DNA of 64,000 nucleotides from assembly GCA_963930645.1 (NCBI GenBank), contig OZ005654.1, positions 39,355,686 through 39,419,685 on the forward strand. Direction: 5' to 3'. The number at the start of each line of letters is the position of its first letter. Position 1 is the first letter of the stretch. The DNA is from Salticus scenicus. Lineage: Eukaryota > Arthropoda > Arachnida > Araneae > Salticidae. Positions 51,768 to 62,900 of the stretch are shown piece by piece. Made by a program: the position numbers and the translations under genes. The notes under the pieces were generated by a model. It made no database searches and was not told where the DNA came from. It saw only the letters and a list, made by a program, of their open reading frames with translations.

Positions 51768-51965
51768 TTAATACAGTTTTGTGCATGTGGGAAGATCGCC
51801 CCCCCCCCCCTGGGGTCGAAGTACACCCCCGGGGGGGGGGAGGGGAGTAAATGTTCAATATGGGTATTTTTTGAAAGATCTCGTCAATACCCTCAAAACG
51901 AATAGTTGAACTATAGATCGGTGATAATTTAAAATAAAGTTATCGATTTTTTTTTTATCATTTAA
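51768..51965 (+). repeat. Five-copy interspersed family, copy 5 (3' fragment)
   Basis: Only the 3' half is seen: TTTTGTGCATGTGGGAAGATCG, C10 and G9 blocks, ATGGGTATTTTTTGAAAGATC, CTCAAAACGAATAGTTGAAC and AGTTATCGATTTTTT. The 5' half with the CTCF-like word is absent. Confidence 0.6.
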
Positions 51966-52056
51966 CGAAAAAAACTTGGAAAAAATATTTCTGCTGATTT
52001 GCCAAAAAAAAAAAAAAAGACATCTTTCGGCATTTAGTGAAGCAAGAAGGAATTGA

Positions 52057-52095
<39 letters not shown>

Positions 52096-52539
52096 CTTGT
52101 TTTTTCCTTGCTCCACTGATGACCAAAAAATAATTTATAATAGGAAAAATATAAAATTATTATAATAATAAATTTTATTGATGATTATTGGGCTATTACG
52201 ATCCGTCTCCACATGTGCACTTTCCAACAAATAAATAATCGCTTTCTTGAAGCTGATTTTAAGAGAACAGGATTATTTTTAACTGTATTTGTCATTCTTT
52301 ATTTGTTTTCATTTTTATTAATTGGTACATAAGTGAACAATCATTGAAAAGACAATTGAGTCGTAATTTTAAAATGAAAGATGGGGAGTGATTAAAAACT
52401 TTTGTTGACAGGTAGTTGCATTTTTTAGTTTTTCCCACCTTACTGTAAAGAAACCATTACTCTCTATGCCTAATCCCCCCCCCCCCCCATTATATTCTCT
52501 GGGATATTTCAAGGACAAACCAAATAGCTAAAAAAAAAA

Positions 52540-53000
52540 AATCGCTTAGCTCGTTCCTTTTTCGCTCGAGAATCGTTCACATGGACAAACGAATAACCCC
52601 CCCTCTCTGCGTCTCCACCTCCCTTCTTCTCTGGGTTAGAAACCGGCTTGCCAACGAAAGGAAAGGAAGGGTTGTACCAGAAAAAAATATGGAAAAGAAT
52701 TAGATAAGTAAAACGCGAAAGAAGATTGAGTAAAAAAAAAAGTAAACCCTTTCGGAAACCAGTTTTGCTCCGCATCACTGTTGCGTTTAGTCGGGAGGGA
52801 GACAACTAAAGAACAAAAAATCGGGGGGAAGACATGTGATTGGCCGGCCGTGTTTTTTGGTGAGAAAAATCGGGTCTTTGCCCTGTTACCCTTGGAATGG
52901 TACTGCAGACCCCCTACTGCCTTCCATAACAGGTGGATTAAAAAAAGATTTCGGTGCTTTCGCCTACCCACTTCTCTCCTGTCCGCTTTTTTCCATCCCA
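52540..53000. other. Moderately G+C-rich unique segment, no gene called
   Basis: Overlapping open frames occur on both strands with low-complexity, Lys/Phe-rich translations and no family motif. The segment includes GATTGGCCGGCCGTG (CCAAT-like) and a unique stretch to 53,000. I see no splice-supported exon. Confidence 0.3.
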
Positions 53001-53819
53001 TTTAATGATCTTGCTTTCGTCTTTACTTATGTTGGAATTCCAGAACAATCCTTTGAGCCATTAGCATTTTGAATTTTGTTTGTTTTCGAATAATTAGGCC
53101 TCATTACACTTGCTTTACTGCATGTAATATTTTTTTTTTTTCTCCTCTTCTCAAAAATCTTTAAATGAGATAACTGCATGGAAATTGAAGGATTTTTATT
53201 TATTTATCATTATATCAATGATTTGTGTGTTATTGTATTTAAAACTTTCTCCTTCTTGCCATCTGCATTTATGATGTCCATCATTAAAATTTCGACTCTG
53301 TTTTTCACTTTCATTTTTGCAGTAGATTTAAGCGGTTTGAAAAATATTAGTTGGCCCTTTTCTTTTCTAAACGAAATGAAAAATGAAAATACAAGCGTAA
53401 TTTTGTTTATCACCAGATGACTATACAAAATTAAATTAAACATCAGTTATTTATTTATTTTTCCCCATTGGATTTTCTCGATACAAATAAGGAATTTTTC
53501 TATTAAACGTTATCGAAATTAGTATTTAAAAGACTTGAATAGTCGACAAAATATAGTAAATTAATACTTTTCTCTAAATACACAGACATCAGTAGTTAGT
53601 TTAATATAAAATATGATGAATAATAAAGAATAAATAAACGCAATCCTGTTTTTTGGAAATATATCTATCTCTACTTTATTACTCGAATGGTGTTATGATT
53701 GAAAAACTAATAGTTTTAGAATATTGCTTATTGAAAAAAAAAAAAATAATAATAATCCAAGCAACTATTAATACAATTAGTTTAGATTTTTATTTTATTA
53801 AAACTGCAAAAACAGCTTA

Positions 53820-53952
53820 ACACCCCTCTTCACTTACCGTCGCCGGGAGCCCAAACCTATCTTATTCTATGGGAAATTTTCTCCCCATTAACTAATGCAT
53901 ATTTGTAAATGCGGTTTTTACATTCAGAAAATTCACAACTGTTAAACTGGCA

Positions 53953-54011
<59 letters not shown>

Positions 54012-54241
54012 ACGAATTTTCAATATGTGAAATTTTTCATTTTGCAGTTTCAAAGTAAAATATTAAAAGATTTTTTTAAAAATCCGTTTTTGAAAAAAGG
54101 TTATTTAAAAGTTGTGAATTTTCTGAATGTGAAAACAGAATTTAAAAATATGTATTAGTTAAGTTATTTGTAAAGAAAATTTCCCCATAGAATAACATTG
54201 ACTCGGGGCTTCCGGCGACGGTAAGTGAAGAGGGCCGTTAA
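53820..54241. mobile_element. TTAA-flanked MITE (piggyBac-like target), copy 2
   Basis: The left end is TTAA then CACCCCTCTTCACTTACCG; the right end, read on the opposite strand, is TTAA then CGGCCCTCTTCACTTACCG. These are near-perfect inverted termini beside TTAA on both sides. Inner arms match copy 1 (ATGTATTAGTTAA, CCCATAGAATAACATTGAC). The centre has collapsed into a long A-run followed directly by a long T-run (about 53,957-54,011). Confidence 0.7.
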
Positions 54242-54564
54242 TCCCTTAACGCGCGCTGTCCTCGCTGCGAGGATGCAAAATTTAAGATCCAGCTACAAAA
54301 ATTCATTCCGGTAATTTTTTATAAAAAAATTTACGTTTATAAAATAGCAGAAAAGGCCTTTTTTTTAACCTTAAAATTTAAAATTTCTTTTAGTTTAATT
54401 TAGTTCATAAATTCCAGTGGCAGTATAATTTAAATGATCGGATTCGGAATTGTCTTGCGCCGCAAAGGGTTAACAAGATACTTGCGTTATTTCTTCCACA
54501 ACGATTGTGTCTTTGCTGGGAAACAGATGTACAGGCAAAACAAAATCGTTTAATAACGTCTAAG

Positions 54565-54596
<32 letters not shown>

Positions 54597-55831
54597 AACG
54601 TTTGCAAAAGTTGTAAAATAATAATAAATAAATACCAAAACGTTTCGCAAAGAAAATAATCTAAAATTATAAATCAGTCTTTAAAATTATTTAAATTGTG
54701 TTCATTTTAATATTTTTCTATTCTAAATGTTTTATATCAGATGTGAAATAAAATGTATGTAGGTGAAAAAGCATATAAAATAAGAGGTTTTCGCCAGGGA
54801 AAGAAATTCAATAAATATATTACTTCTTAATTAAATAATAATAACAATAATACGAGAGTATGAGAAAATTTGAAGTTTTCATCTCTATTCGTATAGAATT
54901 AATTTTAACTTGAATAGGTGTTGTTTTTCTTCTGAATCTTTAATACCTTATTAAATATATATATTAAACAGGATGGTATAATAAAGCCCATTTTCGCCGT
55001 ATTATGTATTTCTTTTCTTTTTATTATTATTGTTGTTTTAAAACCAATATTCATATTTTACAGCATATTTTATGATATTGTGTGTTCTAAAAAATTACAT
55101 TTCAAAACTAACTTTAACGAACGAACACCAAAGTAATACAAAATTTCTTCTTGTGGCACATTTATTTTATCTCTCTTCCGCATATCATAAAAATTCTGGA
55201 TGATGCGTTTGATAATATGAAAAGAGTACATTTAATCGATAATTCTCTTGCGGTCATTAAGAGTTGAAATCCTGAAAAATATTATCACATGAATTATTAC
55301 AATCGTACAACTTTTATTCTTCCAAATATTTTTCAGAAAACTAAGAATTTGTTTTTGAAATAAGTTTACATTGCTAGCTGAAAATTTTCTTATTCTTCAA
55401 AGTACTATATTGGATTTTCGGTTTTTGAATGCTTTCGCTCGATCAAAATGAAGAAAAATTTGTATCAACCTCCTATTTGCAGAAGCAGAGTTGCAGTTCT
55501 CATTTATTTGTCAGTCAAGTGTGCCGTCTTATTAAAAGAGAACTTGTCAACTGAGTCAGTCTGTTTTCGAAAACTTTCTACCGCAATAATATTCAAATGA
55601 TCCTTTGATAACTTCTTAATTGAAAATTTTCCCCAAGATAACCTGTCACTGTTATCTGTACTGGTTGGATTTAAATATTTTTCATTAAGAATTATTAATG
55701 ATTTTATTTATCACGTACATTTGCTGGTTGAAGTAGAGAGGTTTTGCTTAATTCTATTCTGAAATGATACCTCAAATTTAAATGATATAAACATGATGTT
55801 ATTTTAATTCATACATGCATAATTTTTGTTA

Positions 55832-56747
55832 CAGTAAATCAGCGTTTGTACGTTTTTCAAGGGACTGATGCAAAAGGACGTATAAATAAAAAGACGTATA
55901 AGCAGAGAAAAAAAAAAAAACTTTGATTACTACAGATTTATTGCCACTGAAGCAAAATTTGTGTGAAAATGCTAATTAACAAAGTTTTTTTTTTAAGATT
56001 TTAACTAGTATATTACTTTATAGCAGAATTTATATTTGAAGATAAATATTTTTAAAAAGTGAGAAAAATCATACCATTAATCCATGGTTTAAGTACTAAT
56101 TATACATCTCATATCTTGAGTATTACATATCTTGAGTACTATAATCACATCTGGAGGGAGAATTAATTATATATATTGCATATCTTTAGTCATAAGTATT
56201 AAACAATTTATATCCTTATACAGGTAGTTATTTAATTACATTTAAAAATATTTAATACTCGCTTGGCTTGCTGATTGTCTGGGAATATTAAGAACTGCAT
56301 TGTAAGTTAAATCGAGTTCAATAAATGTGTTTTCACATACAAAATTAGCTCAACGTTTTTCAACACAGTCCATTGCATCTTTAAAGGAAGGTGGAAAAAT
56401 TTCTTCACAACTTCACATTCTGCATCATCATCGTTTAAACTAACATGACACAATTTGTTTTCAATTAGTTAATCGAGTGTGAATAATTCTGAAGTCATGA
56501 TATCGGCATCACAGTTTACATACTTATCAAAACTGATATTTAGAACGGAAAAATGATGACAATTCCAGGAATTTTGTGAATTTTAAAAAGAGTGGAAAAG
56601 ACGATATTGAACGCCGCTCAATTTCATATAAACGGGGGGGGGGGGAATCCATTAAAATGAATAGAAATGAATCGGTATTTCACTAAAGAACATATAAATG
56701 TCAAAGACGTATAAATGGGAAGCGTATAAAGTATGTTTTATTGACTG
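55832..56747. mobile_element. Decayed pogo/Tigger-like DNA transposon, copy 2
   Basis: TA-flanked inverted ends: CAGTAAATCAGCGTTTGTACG on the left and CAGTCAATAAAACATACTTT (minus strand) on the right. The minus strand around 56,250-56,480 still shows short coding-like stretches interrupted by stops, consistent with a dead C-terminal transposase remnant. Shared internal blocks with 6,529-7,257 confirm an interspersed family. Confidence 0.55.
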
Positions 56748-57142
56748 TATATATTAATATATCTTTGGTAAAAAATCTAAGTCGATGACATTAAATTATT
56801 AGAAGGTGTATGTTAAAGAAACTTGGGTTTTTGATGTTTGATAACAATGCTAAAATTCCATTATACTTTAAATAACTAGGCCAATTAAAACGTTAAGTGC
56901 ATTAATTGACCTCACAATTAATGGATGACACTTTAAAATAATATGACAATAGGGAAATTATGAAGACACGTAGCTAGCTCAAAGAGGCTATATTAATTTA
57001 GTGTTAATTCCAAAATTAAAATTCTAGAGCAGAATGAGGTGAAAATATATAGAATATTTACCTTCTTCCTGGAATATATACCTGAAAATATATGTATAGG
57101 AATGAAATTTAAAATTTACTTGCGTTATGTAAATAGAATTTT

Positions 57143-57677
57143 TTATTAGGAATATATAGAGTAAAATCAGTATTATAATTCTAAAAATACCACTACTAAT
57201 AATAATTAACATTAAAAAAAGGCTTTTTTCTTTTTAATAAAAGTTAACAATAATAATAATAATAATAATATTTATGTTTTAGTTGATGTATAATCTATAA
57301 TAATAAAATTTCCGTATGAATTTTGCAACGAATATGTAATATTGTATCTAATTATTACAAAATCATGGGCGGGGAAAGACATTTATTCTTACTTTGGAAT
57401 AAAGTAAGAATTATTAGGAATATATAGAGTAAAATCAGTATTATAATTTTAAAAATACCACTACTAATAATAATTAACATTAAAAAAAGGCTTTTTTCTT
57501 TTTAATAAAAGTTAACAATAATAATAATAATAATAATAATAATATTTATGTTTTTGTTGATGTATAATCTATAATAATAAAATTTCCGTATGAATTTTGC
57601 AACGAATATGTAATATTGTATCTAATTATTACAAAATCATGGGCGGGGAAAGACATTTATTCTTACTTTGGAATAAA
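57143..57677 (+). repeat. Recent direct tandem duplication, 268-bp period
   Basis: TTATTAGGAATATATAGAGT at 57,143 recurs at 57,411. The following about 260 bases (through ATCATGGGCGGGGAAAGAC and ATTCTTACTTTGGAATAAA) are almost identical, differing by single bases and by the number of AAT units. The near identity in a neutral intron implies a recent event or an assembly duplication. Confidence 0.85.
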
Positions 57678-58530
57678 CATTATTTTTAAAAACTATGTAA
57701 TCAATAATTTTAAATTTGTACAATACAGACAATTATGAGTAATATGTATCTGTAAAGTGCGTCAAAATTAATGCATTAATAAAAGTTTCTTTTATTGAAA
57801 TTGTTATCGTAGTATTTCGACACTATTACAAAGAAAAACTTTAATTTTATTAACTCTTACCATTGTATAAATAATTACTGGTGTACAAGCCTTAATTTAC
57901 GTAAACCGTATTAAGAATTTCATTTTTAATTAATTTTTCCCGTAGATGAATAATGATTATTCGTCTAAAATTTTTCATTCTAAGTATATAGATATAAATC
58001 ATATAATAAAAATTTAAGAGCGAATATATAAAAATAGGAAAAAGAAAAACTAAAAATAATAAGAGAGAGAGAGAGAGAATGAAAGAAGGAATAAAAAGAA
58101 AATAAATAAAAATATGTATTAATAAAAAGAAATTACGTTCAGAGAAAATAAAATAATAATAAAGAAGAAGAAAAATAATTTTGAAACTTGAATCTAATGC
58201 CCAGGTTTTTGTTTTTTTTTTTTTAAAGATTTTCTTTAAAAAAAAAAAAATTCTAAAATATTTTCTGTTTTCTGAAATATTTTTGGTATTTTCTTTTCTA
58301 GCCTGTTTCTTATTTCTTTCAAAAATTTTCGATTATCCTGCTCATTATGAGAAAGAGAAAGATTAATAAATCTCTTTTTAATTTACTTTTTTTTTTTTCT
58401 CCTTTTCCGTACTTTTTTTTTTCCCCTTTTTACGGAAGCCGTATGTGGCTACGATATCGGTAAAGAGACTAAAATCTGTTTTCCTTGCATTATTTTTCAT
58501 ATTCCTTTCGGATCAGAAGAAACAGAAATG

Positions 58531-58615
58531 ACGGTCAAAGGTTAATATGAGAGTATGCTCCTTGGCAAAAGAAAAAAGTTTTATAAGGGGTGTTAATTAT
58601 AACACCTTTGACCGT
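58531..58615. promoter_or_regulatory. Inverted pair of DR1-type nuclear-receptor sites upstream of the EcR-B promoter
   Basis: CGGTCAAAGGTTA at 58,532-58,544 and, on the opposite strand, CGGTCAAAGGTGT at 58,602-58,614 each read as two AGGTCA-like half-sites separated by one base. The two form the ends of an imperfect inverted repeat about 85 bases long. DR1 sites bind RXR/USP, HNF4 and E75/HR-class receptors. The arrangement could also be the termini of a small MITE; I cannot separate these from sequence alone. Confidence 0.4.
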
Positions 58616-58639
58616 CTAAAAAAAAATTCTATAAAATGT

Positions 58640-58870
58640 TAAAATAGGGCCACTAGTGCGGAGAGACGAAAAAGTCAGTCAACCCAATATACGCACCTGT
58701 CTCCCCCCCTTCCTCTTCTTTATGCTGTCATTGGTTGGAAATTCTATGTGACGTCATGTGCGCGGTGGGCATGCGCGAGAGAGCCCTTGACATTGAGGCG
58801 GTCGGTCGCATTTTGCTGTTTATCGGCGCTCACGTGACGACTGTGTTGCGGTTCCTGACAATATTCGACC
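58640..58870 (+). promoter_or_regulatory. CpG-rich putative EcR-B promoter
   Basis: This is the most CpG-dense stretch near the B exon, in otherwise A+T-rich DNA. It carries an inverted CCAAT box (ATTGG, 58,730-58,734), a full palindromic CRE (TGACGTCA, 58,749-58,756), an NRF1-like half (GCATGCGC, 58,769-58,776) and an E-box (CACGTG, 58,831-58,836). An Inr-like TCAGTC lies at 58,675. TATAAAA lies at 58,630, but its 45-base spacing to that Inr is too long for a standard TATA promoter, so a TATA-less, dispersed promoter is more likely. The 5'UTR would occupy part of the 700 bases up to the B exon. This is inference from motifs and position. Confidence 0.5.
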
Positions 58871-59578
58871 AAAACAACAGGGAATGTGATTAATATTTGT
58901 TTACGCGCATATTGTGGATATCAGAATTTCAGGATTATTCGTTTTATGCAAAAATATTTAATAATTAGCAGATGTCAGAGTTGTAATTTGAAAATTTGAA
59001 ACCTTTAAGGTTGTTGACATCATTCGTTTCCAGTGTTTATTCATATCGCAAAATTTTATTTTTAGTCATTCAAGATTTGATTCTTAATTTTTTTAAACCT
59101 AGATTATATCATCATTAGTACATTGAATTTGTGGATTGCGTCAATCAACTATAACGACAAGTTATGTTAAAATGTATAATGGCAGATGATTGTGCTAGAA
59201 TGATTGACATATATATTATCGCATTTGAAGGATAATTTTTATATTAAATGTACTTCATAGGCTTGTCCATTGTTAAAGTAAATTAATAATTAAAAAGTGA
59301 TAAACACATAGAAGCATGTTTTTGAAACTGACAGGGATTTCTTCTTCAATGGTGGTATTGTAACACTTCATCAGAGTTGGATTTTATAACAGCGTGCAGT
59401 TTCCCCCAGCCTTTTGTTTTTCTTTACGAAATCGATTGGATTATATAATAACAAGGCTTGCACATACACTTGGATTAACTAATAATTCAATTCTATTTCA
59501 CTTCAAATCAGATATAGTGGCAAATTTAAAACTGTCACTTCTATTTCCATTGTTCTTTCACACGCGTCACTGTCAAAG

Positions 59579-59914
59579 TGGATCCCCTTGTATTGCTATG
59601 GCTGAATCAGACTCGAGACGACGACTCAGGCCCTGGCCAGAGGGTCAAGCGGCGGCGCCGGACTGATCATAGATCCGACATTGACATTAAAAAAATTGTT
59701 AAAGATCTCCTAACACCCCATACCCCGAGCAAACGTGCTTCATCGGCAGCGGGAGAGGAAAGTTCTCCCGAGGTATCTTCTTCAAATATCAGTCCAGAAC
59801 CCGCAAACCCCCTGGTCACCACAACAAGTCCTGTGCCCTCTGACATCGATCTGGACTTCTGGGATTTGGACATTAATGAATCCTCAAACACAAACACTGT
59901 TGCGAGTGCTTCAG
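59579..59914 (+). CDS. EcR: Ecdysone receptor, EcR-B1-type isoform-specific coding exon (A/B domain, 5' edge uncertain)
   Basis: The frame open from 59,530 encodes a basic cluster (VKRRRRTDHR), a lysine-rich amphipathic stretch (DIDIKKIVKDLL), then EESSPEVSSS (59,755-59,784), close to the EESSSEVTSSS signature of insect EcR-B1. The acidic-aromatic motif DIDLDFWDLDINESS (59,842-59,886) corresponds in position to the D/E-L-W motif of insect B1. The donor is TCAG|GTAAAA at 59,915. The exon ends in phase 1 with Gly across the junction, the same phase as the EcR-A exon, so both can splice to one common exon downstream of the window. No ATG occurs in this frame. The start must come from an upstream exon; an acceptor-like AG at 59,577-59,578 after a pyrimidine-rich tract would fit, with the exon then starting TG. 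Alternatively there is a frameshift relative to the ATG at 59,598. The call rests on motifs and splice phase; I am fairly sure of the family and less so of the 5' boundary. Confidence 0.78.
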
Positions 59915-62900
59915 GTAAAAACATATCTTCTATACTTAACTTACCCACAATTCTTTCATGGTTTCTGTGCACAGCCCAAGTTATTTAAACTATTTACCCA
60001 TTTCGCATGTTATTTAAATATCAATCGGGGAATTTTTAAACCATGGTCAGAGCATGATTACACAAAAAGCTCGGGGAGCACAGGCTTCTCTTCTAAAATT
60101 TTAAGAGGGAGGTAGGGGGCAAAATGACTGAAGACAGGGTTTCTAATTCCCAGTTTCCGAATTTCACTCGCAGACTTAAGTTTTTTTTTTCTTTTTCTGA
60201 GAAAGTTCGTCTTTAGCAAGAAAAAGTACACATTGTTCTGAAAAAGTTTTATTATTTAACCACAAAAATCTGAAAATTGTGAATAAATAATCTGTTAATC
60301 AATCATAATTGATCTTGATATGGGTAGAAACTACCCAGGCATGAATTTAAATCAACTATAAACACAATCACTGATTTTGTGCCTGTAATATTTTTATATA
60401 TAGGGAAAAGAATCTTAATTATGCTAAGACAGGCACCATAATTAAATTTTTAACATTAATAAATTTGTGTCTGTGTGTGTATAGATTAGAAAACTTTCCC
60501 CAAATGAAACAAGGAGCCCCGGTGTGATACTAAACCGGAAATGGGATTTCTCAAGCTTTTGTAGGCGTTTCAGACTTTTCTTAAAAATTTTAAGTAATTT
60601 TCAGATTTTTTTTTTCCCCTCTTATTTTTTGACATATTCTGGAACAGTTTATTTTCATGCATTCTCCATATTTACTTGTAGAAAGTATGATTTTCTTGTA
60701 CCCCTTTTTTCTTTTAATGCAAAAATTATATTATCTTTGAGTTTTGCGCATATTTTCAGACTTTTTATCAATTTACCACTCTTATCTGTGTAACTATAGT
60801 GAGTACACACATAATTGAGCATGGAATATATCTTCGCAATTACCATGCTAATGGGTTTGTATCGCATGCAAATCGTATTCCTCAACTGTTTGTCATTATC
60901 ATCAACAGGGATAATAGTCTATTTTATTACCATGTTTTTATTAAATTCGATTCTTGTTTGTTTGTCCAGTACAAATCTTGCAATCGATTTTTAACTCACT
61001 TCCCTACTATCTACACATTTGAAACTTTCAGAATAGCTCAGAACCCGATGACAACACAGTACTTCGCAGCCCGATTTTCGAATTTTTGATTAGTTTTCTT
61101 TTAATTAATTAAAATATGAAAATATTAACCTCCTAATAGCTTTAAAAATAGCCATTAAAATATTAGCTATAATTTAATGGATGCCAAAATAAATAACGAG
61201 TTCGTTTTCTTTCGACATAAAAATAAATACATTTAATTAAACGTGAACGTTAAAAACTTGTAAAAAGTAAATTATGCATCTCACAGAAATTGATGTCATT
61301 ATCACATTAAAAAATTTATATGCATTGATAAAGCGCTAATGTAGTTCTATAGCTATGATTCAACAGAAAATTTAAAAACATGGTATACAAAAAGTTTATC
61401 TTATAATTATTTAATGTTTGAATTAGCATTTGAAGCAAAATAATCCGCTAACAATTACAAATATTTTGAAATAAAATAAAGTTTCTCAGTGTGCGATAAA
61501 AATGCTATCTTTCGTAAAGAATATTGCAAAATAGAATTTTGGAATATGCAGACTTTCTATTTTAAAACTCCGGATATCCTTTTAAACTCTTCTTGGCTAG
61601 TTGGTAGTTTCCGTGGTGTATAATAATTTGTTGCTATCTGAAGATTTTTTACCTTGTTCAATGTTTAAAAATTCCTAAGAAAAATAGAATGTAACATAAT
61701 ATTGTAAATAATGATAGTTAATAATTAAAAAAAAAAAAAAAATCTAACGAAAGGTAAAATTTTGAATTCAAAATTTTAAAAAAATTCCGCATTATCATTT
61801 TTTAAAAGAAATAAATTAAATAAACAGTTTTAAATATTTGTATACTGAAGTACGCTTGCAAACACCATCAATTATCTACAATGTTTACTATCTATGAACC
61901 TAAATTATATGATATTATTTATTCTAAAATATTTCAGTTTTATAAAAACATTTAATTTTCCGAATGATTTAATTAATAATAAATATTTAAAAAAAAAAAT
62001 TACGTAGTGTATTTTTTTTTTGGGGGGGGGGGGGAATGTTTTTTACAATTTTCATTTTATTTTATTTATTTCACATATAAGGGAAGGTTAGAAAGAAATG
62101 ATGTATACTTATATTGAACAAAATTTAATAATATATATATATATTAATGGAAAATATTCGTAATTTAATGTGTCAACATGAAAGGATTGTTTTCACATTT
62201 TTTTTTCTTTCTAAGAAAAAATTTAATAGATTTATTTATTCAACATTTCTTTTCTGATTTTCCACTACAAACACTAGCATCAGTGAAACTTGCCATGCTA
62301 CAACTTGGTATGTTGAAATTCGAAAACTATGTGAATTAAATTTAATGGGCACAATTTTATTAAAATTATTTTGTCTTGTTAACAAAATAAATATATATAC
62401 CAACATAAGAACTTAGTAGTATCAAAATAAAACGTATAAAAATTGGTATACTATAATTTAACTCCACTGATTAATAATAATAAATATTTATGATAATGAC
62501 CAAACTTTTTCAGGGATGAACAAATTGAAAAAAAAAAAAAAAAGGGATTCTTTTAATCGGTGAAATTTTAAAATGCAATGAACCGTACTAAATATTAAAT
62601 TGTAAAACCAATACAGTGTTATGTTATGCGTCAAATTAAATTCACACGCTTATATTATTTTGTTTATTTTATAAATTCTTAAGAATTTATAAAATAAACA
62701 AAATTCCTTTTATTTATTTATTTTCAACTCGAAGATAGATTTTAAAAAATCTTTGGTCTTAAAAAGCTGGTATCCCTGGTCAATCCGCTTCTGTGGATAT
62801 TGATCATAATTTCTGTTTGGTAAAATTTATAGTTTTTTATTTATTGAATTAATTGTATATTATGATTACACATTGTATGGTCTAGTCTCTAGTTTTTGTA

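Larger units (their letters stand above)
13149..58640 (+). other. Very long EcR intron between A-specific and B-specific exons
   Basis: Between the EcR-A donor and the EcR-B promoter region I find no further exon with paired splice signals, long open frame and recognisable protein motif. Short open frames in this stretch are broken by homopolymers or have low-complexity translations. The content is transposon remnants, microsatellites and a few unique, less A+T-rich islands listed separately. In EcR-A transcripts this whole region would be removed as one intron, running on past the window's end. In Drosophila the two EcR promoters are likewise tens of kilobases apart with B inside the A transcription unit. 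Confidence 0.6.

Noticed and set aside
53957..54011. A-run followed by T-run as a terminator or hairpin RNA
   Set aside because: It lies in the collapsed centre of a MITE and is a homopolymer artefact or slippage product.
58630..58636. TATAAAA as the EcR-B TATA box
   Set aside because: Spacing to the nearest Inr-like word is about 45 bases, longer than usual, and the window is so A+T-rich that such words are common.
59394..59666. Open frame including the ATG at 59,598
   Set aside because: It stops inside the EcR-B exon and lacks EcR motifs; kept only as a possible frameshift note.
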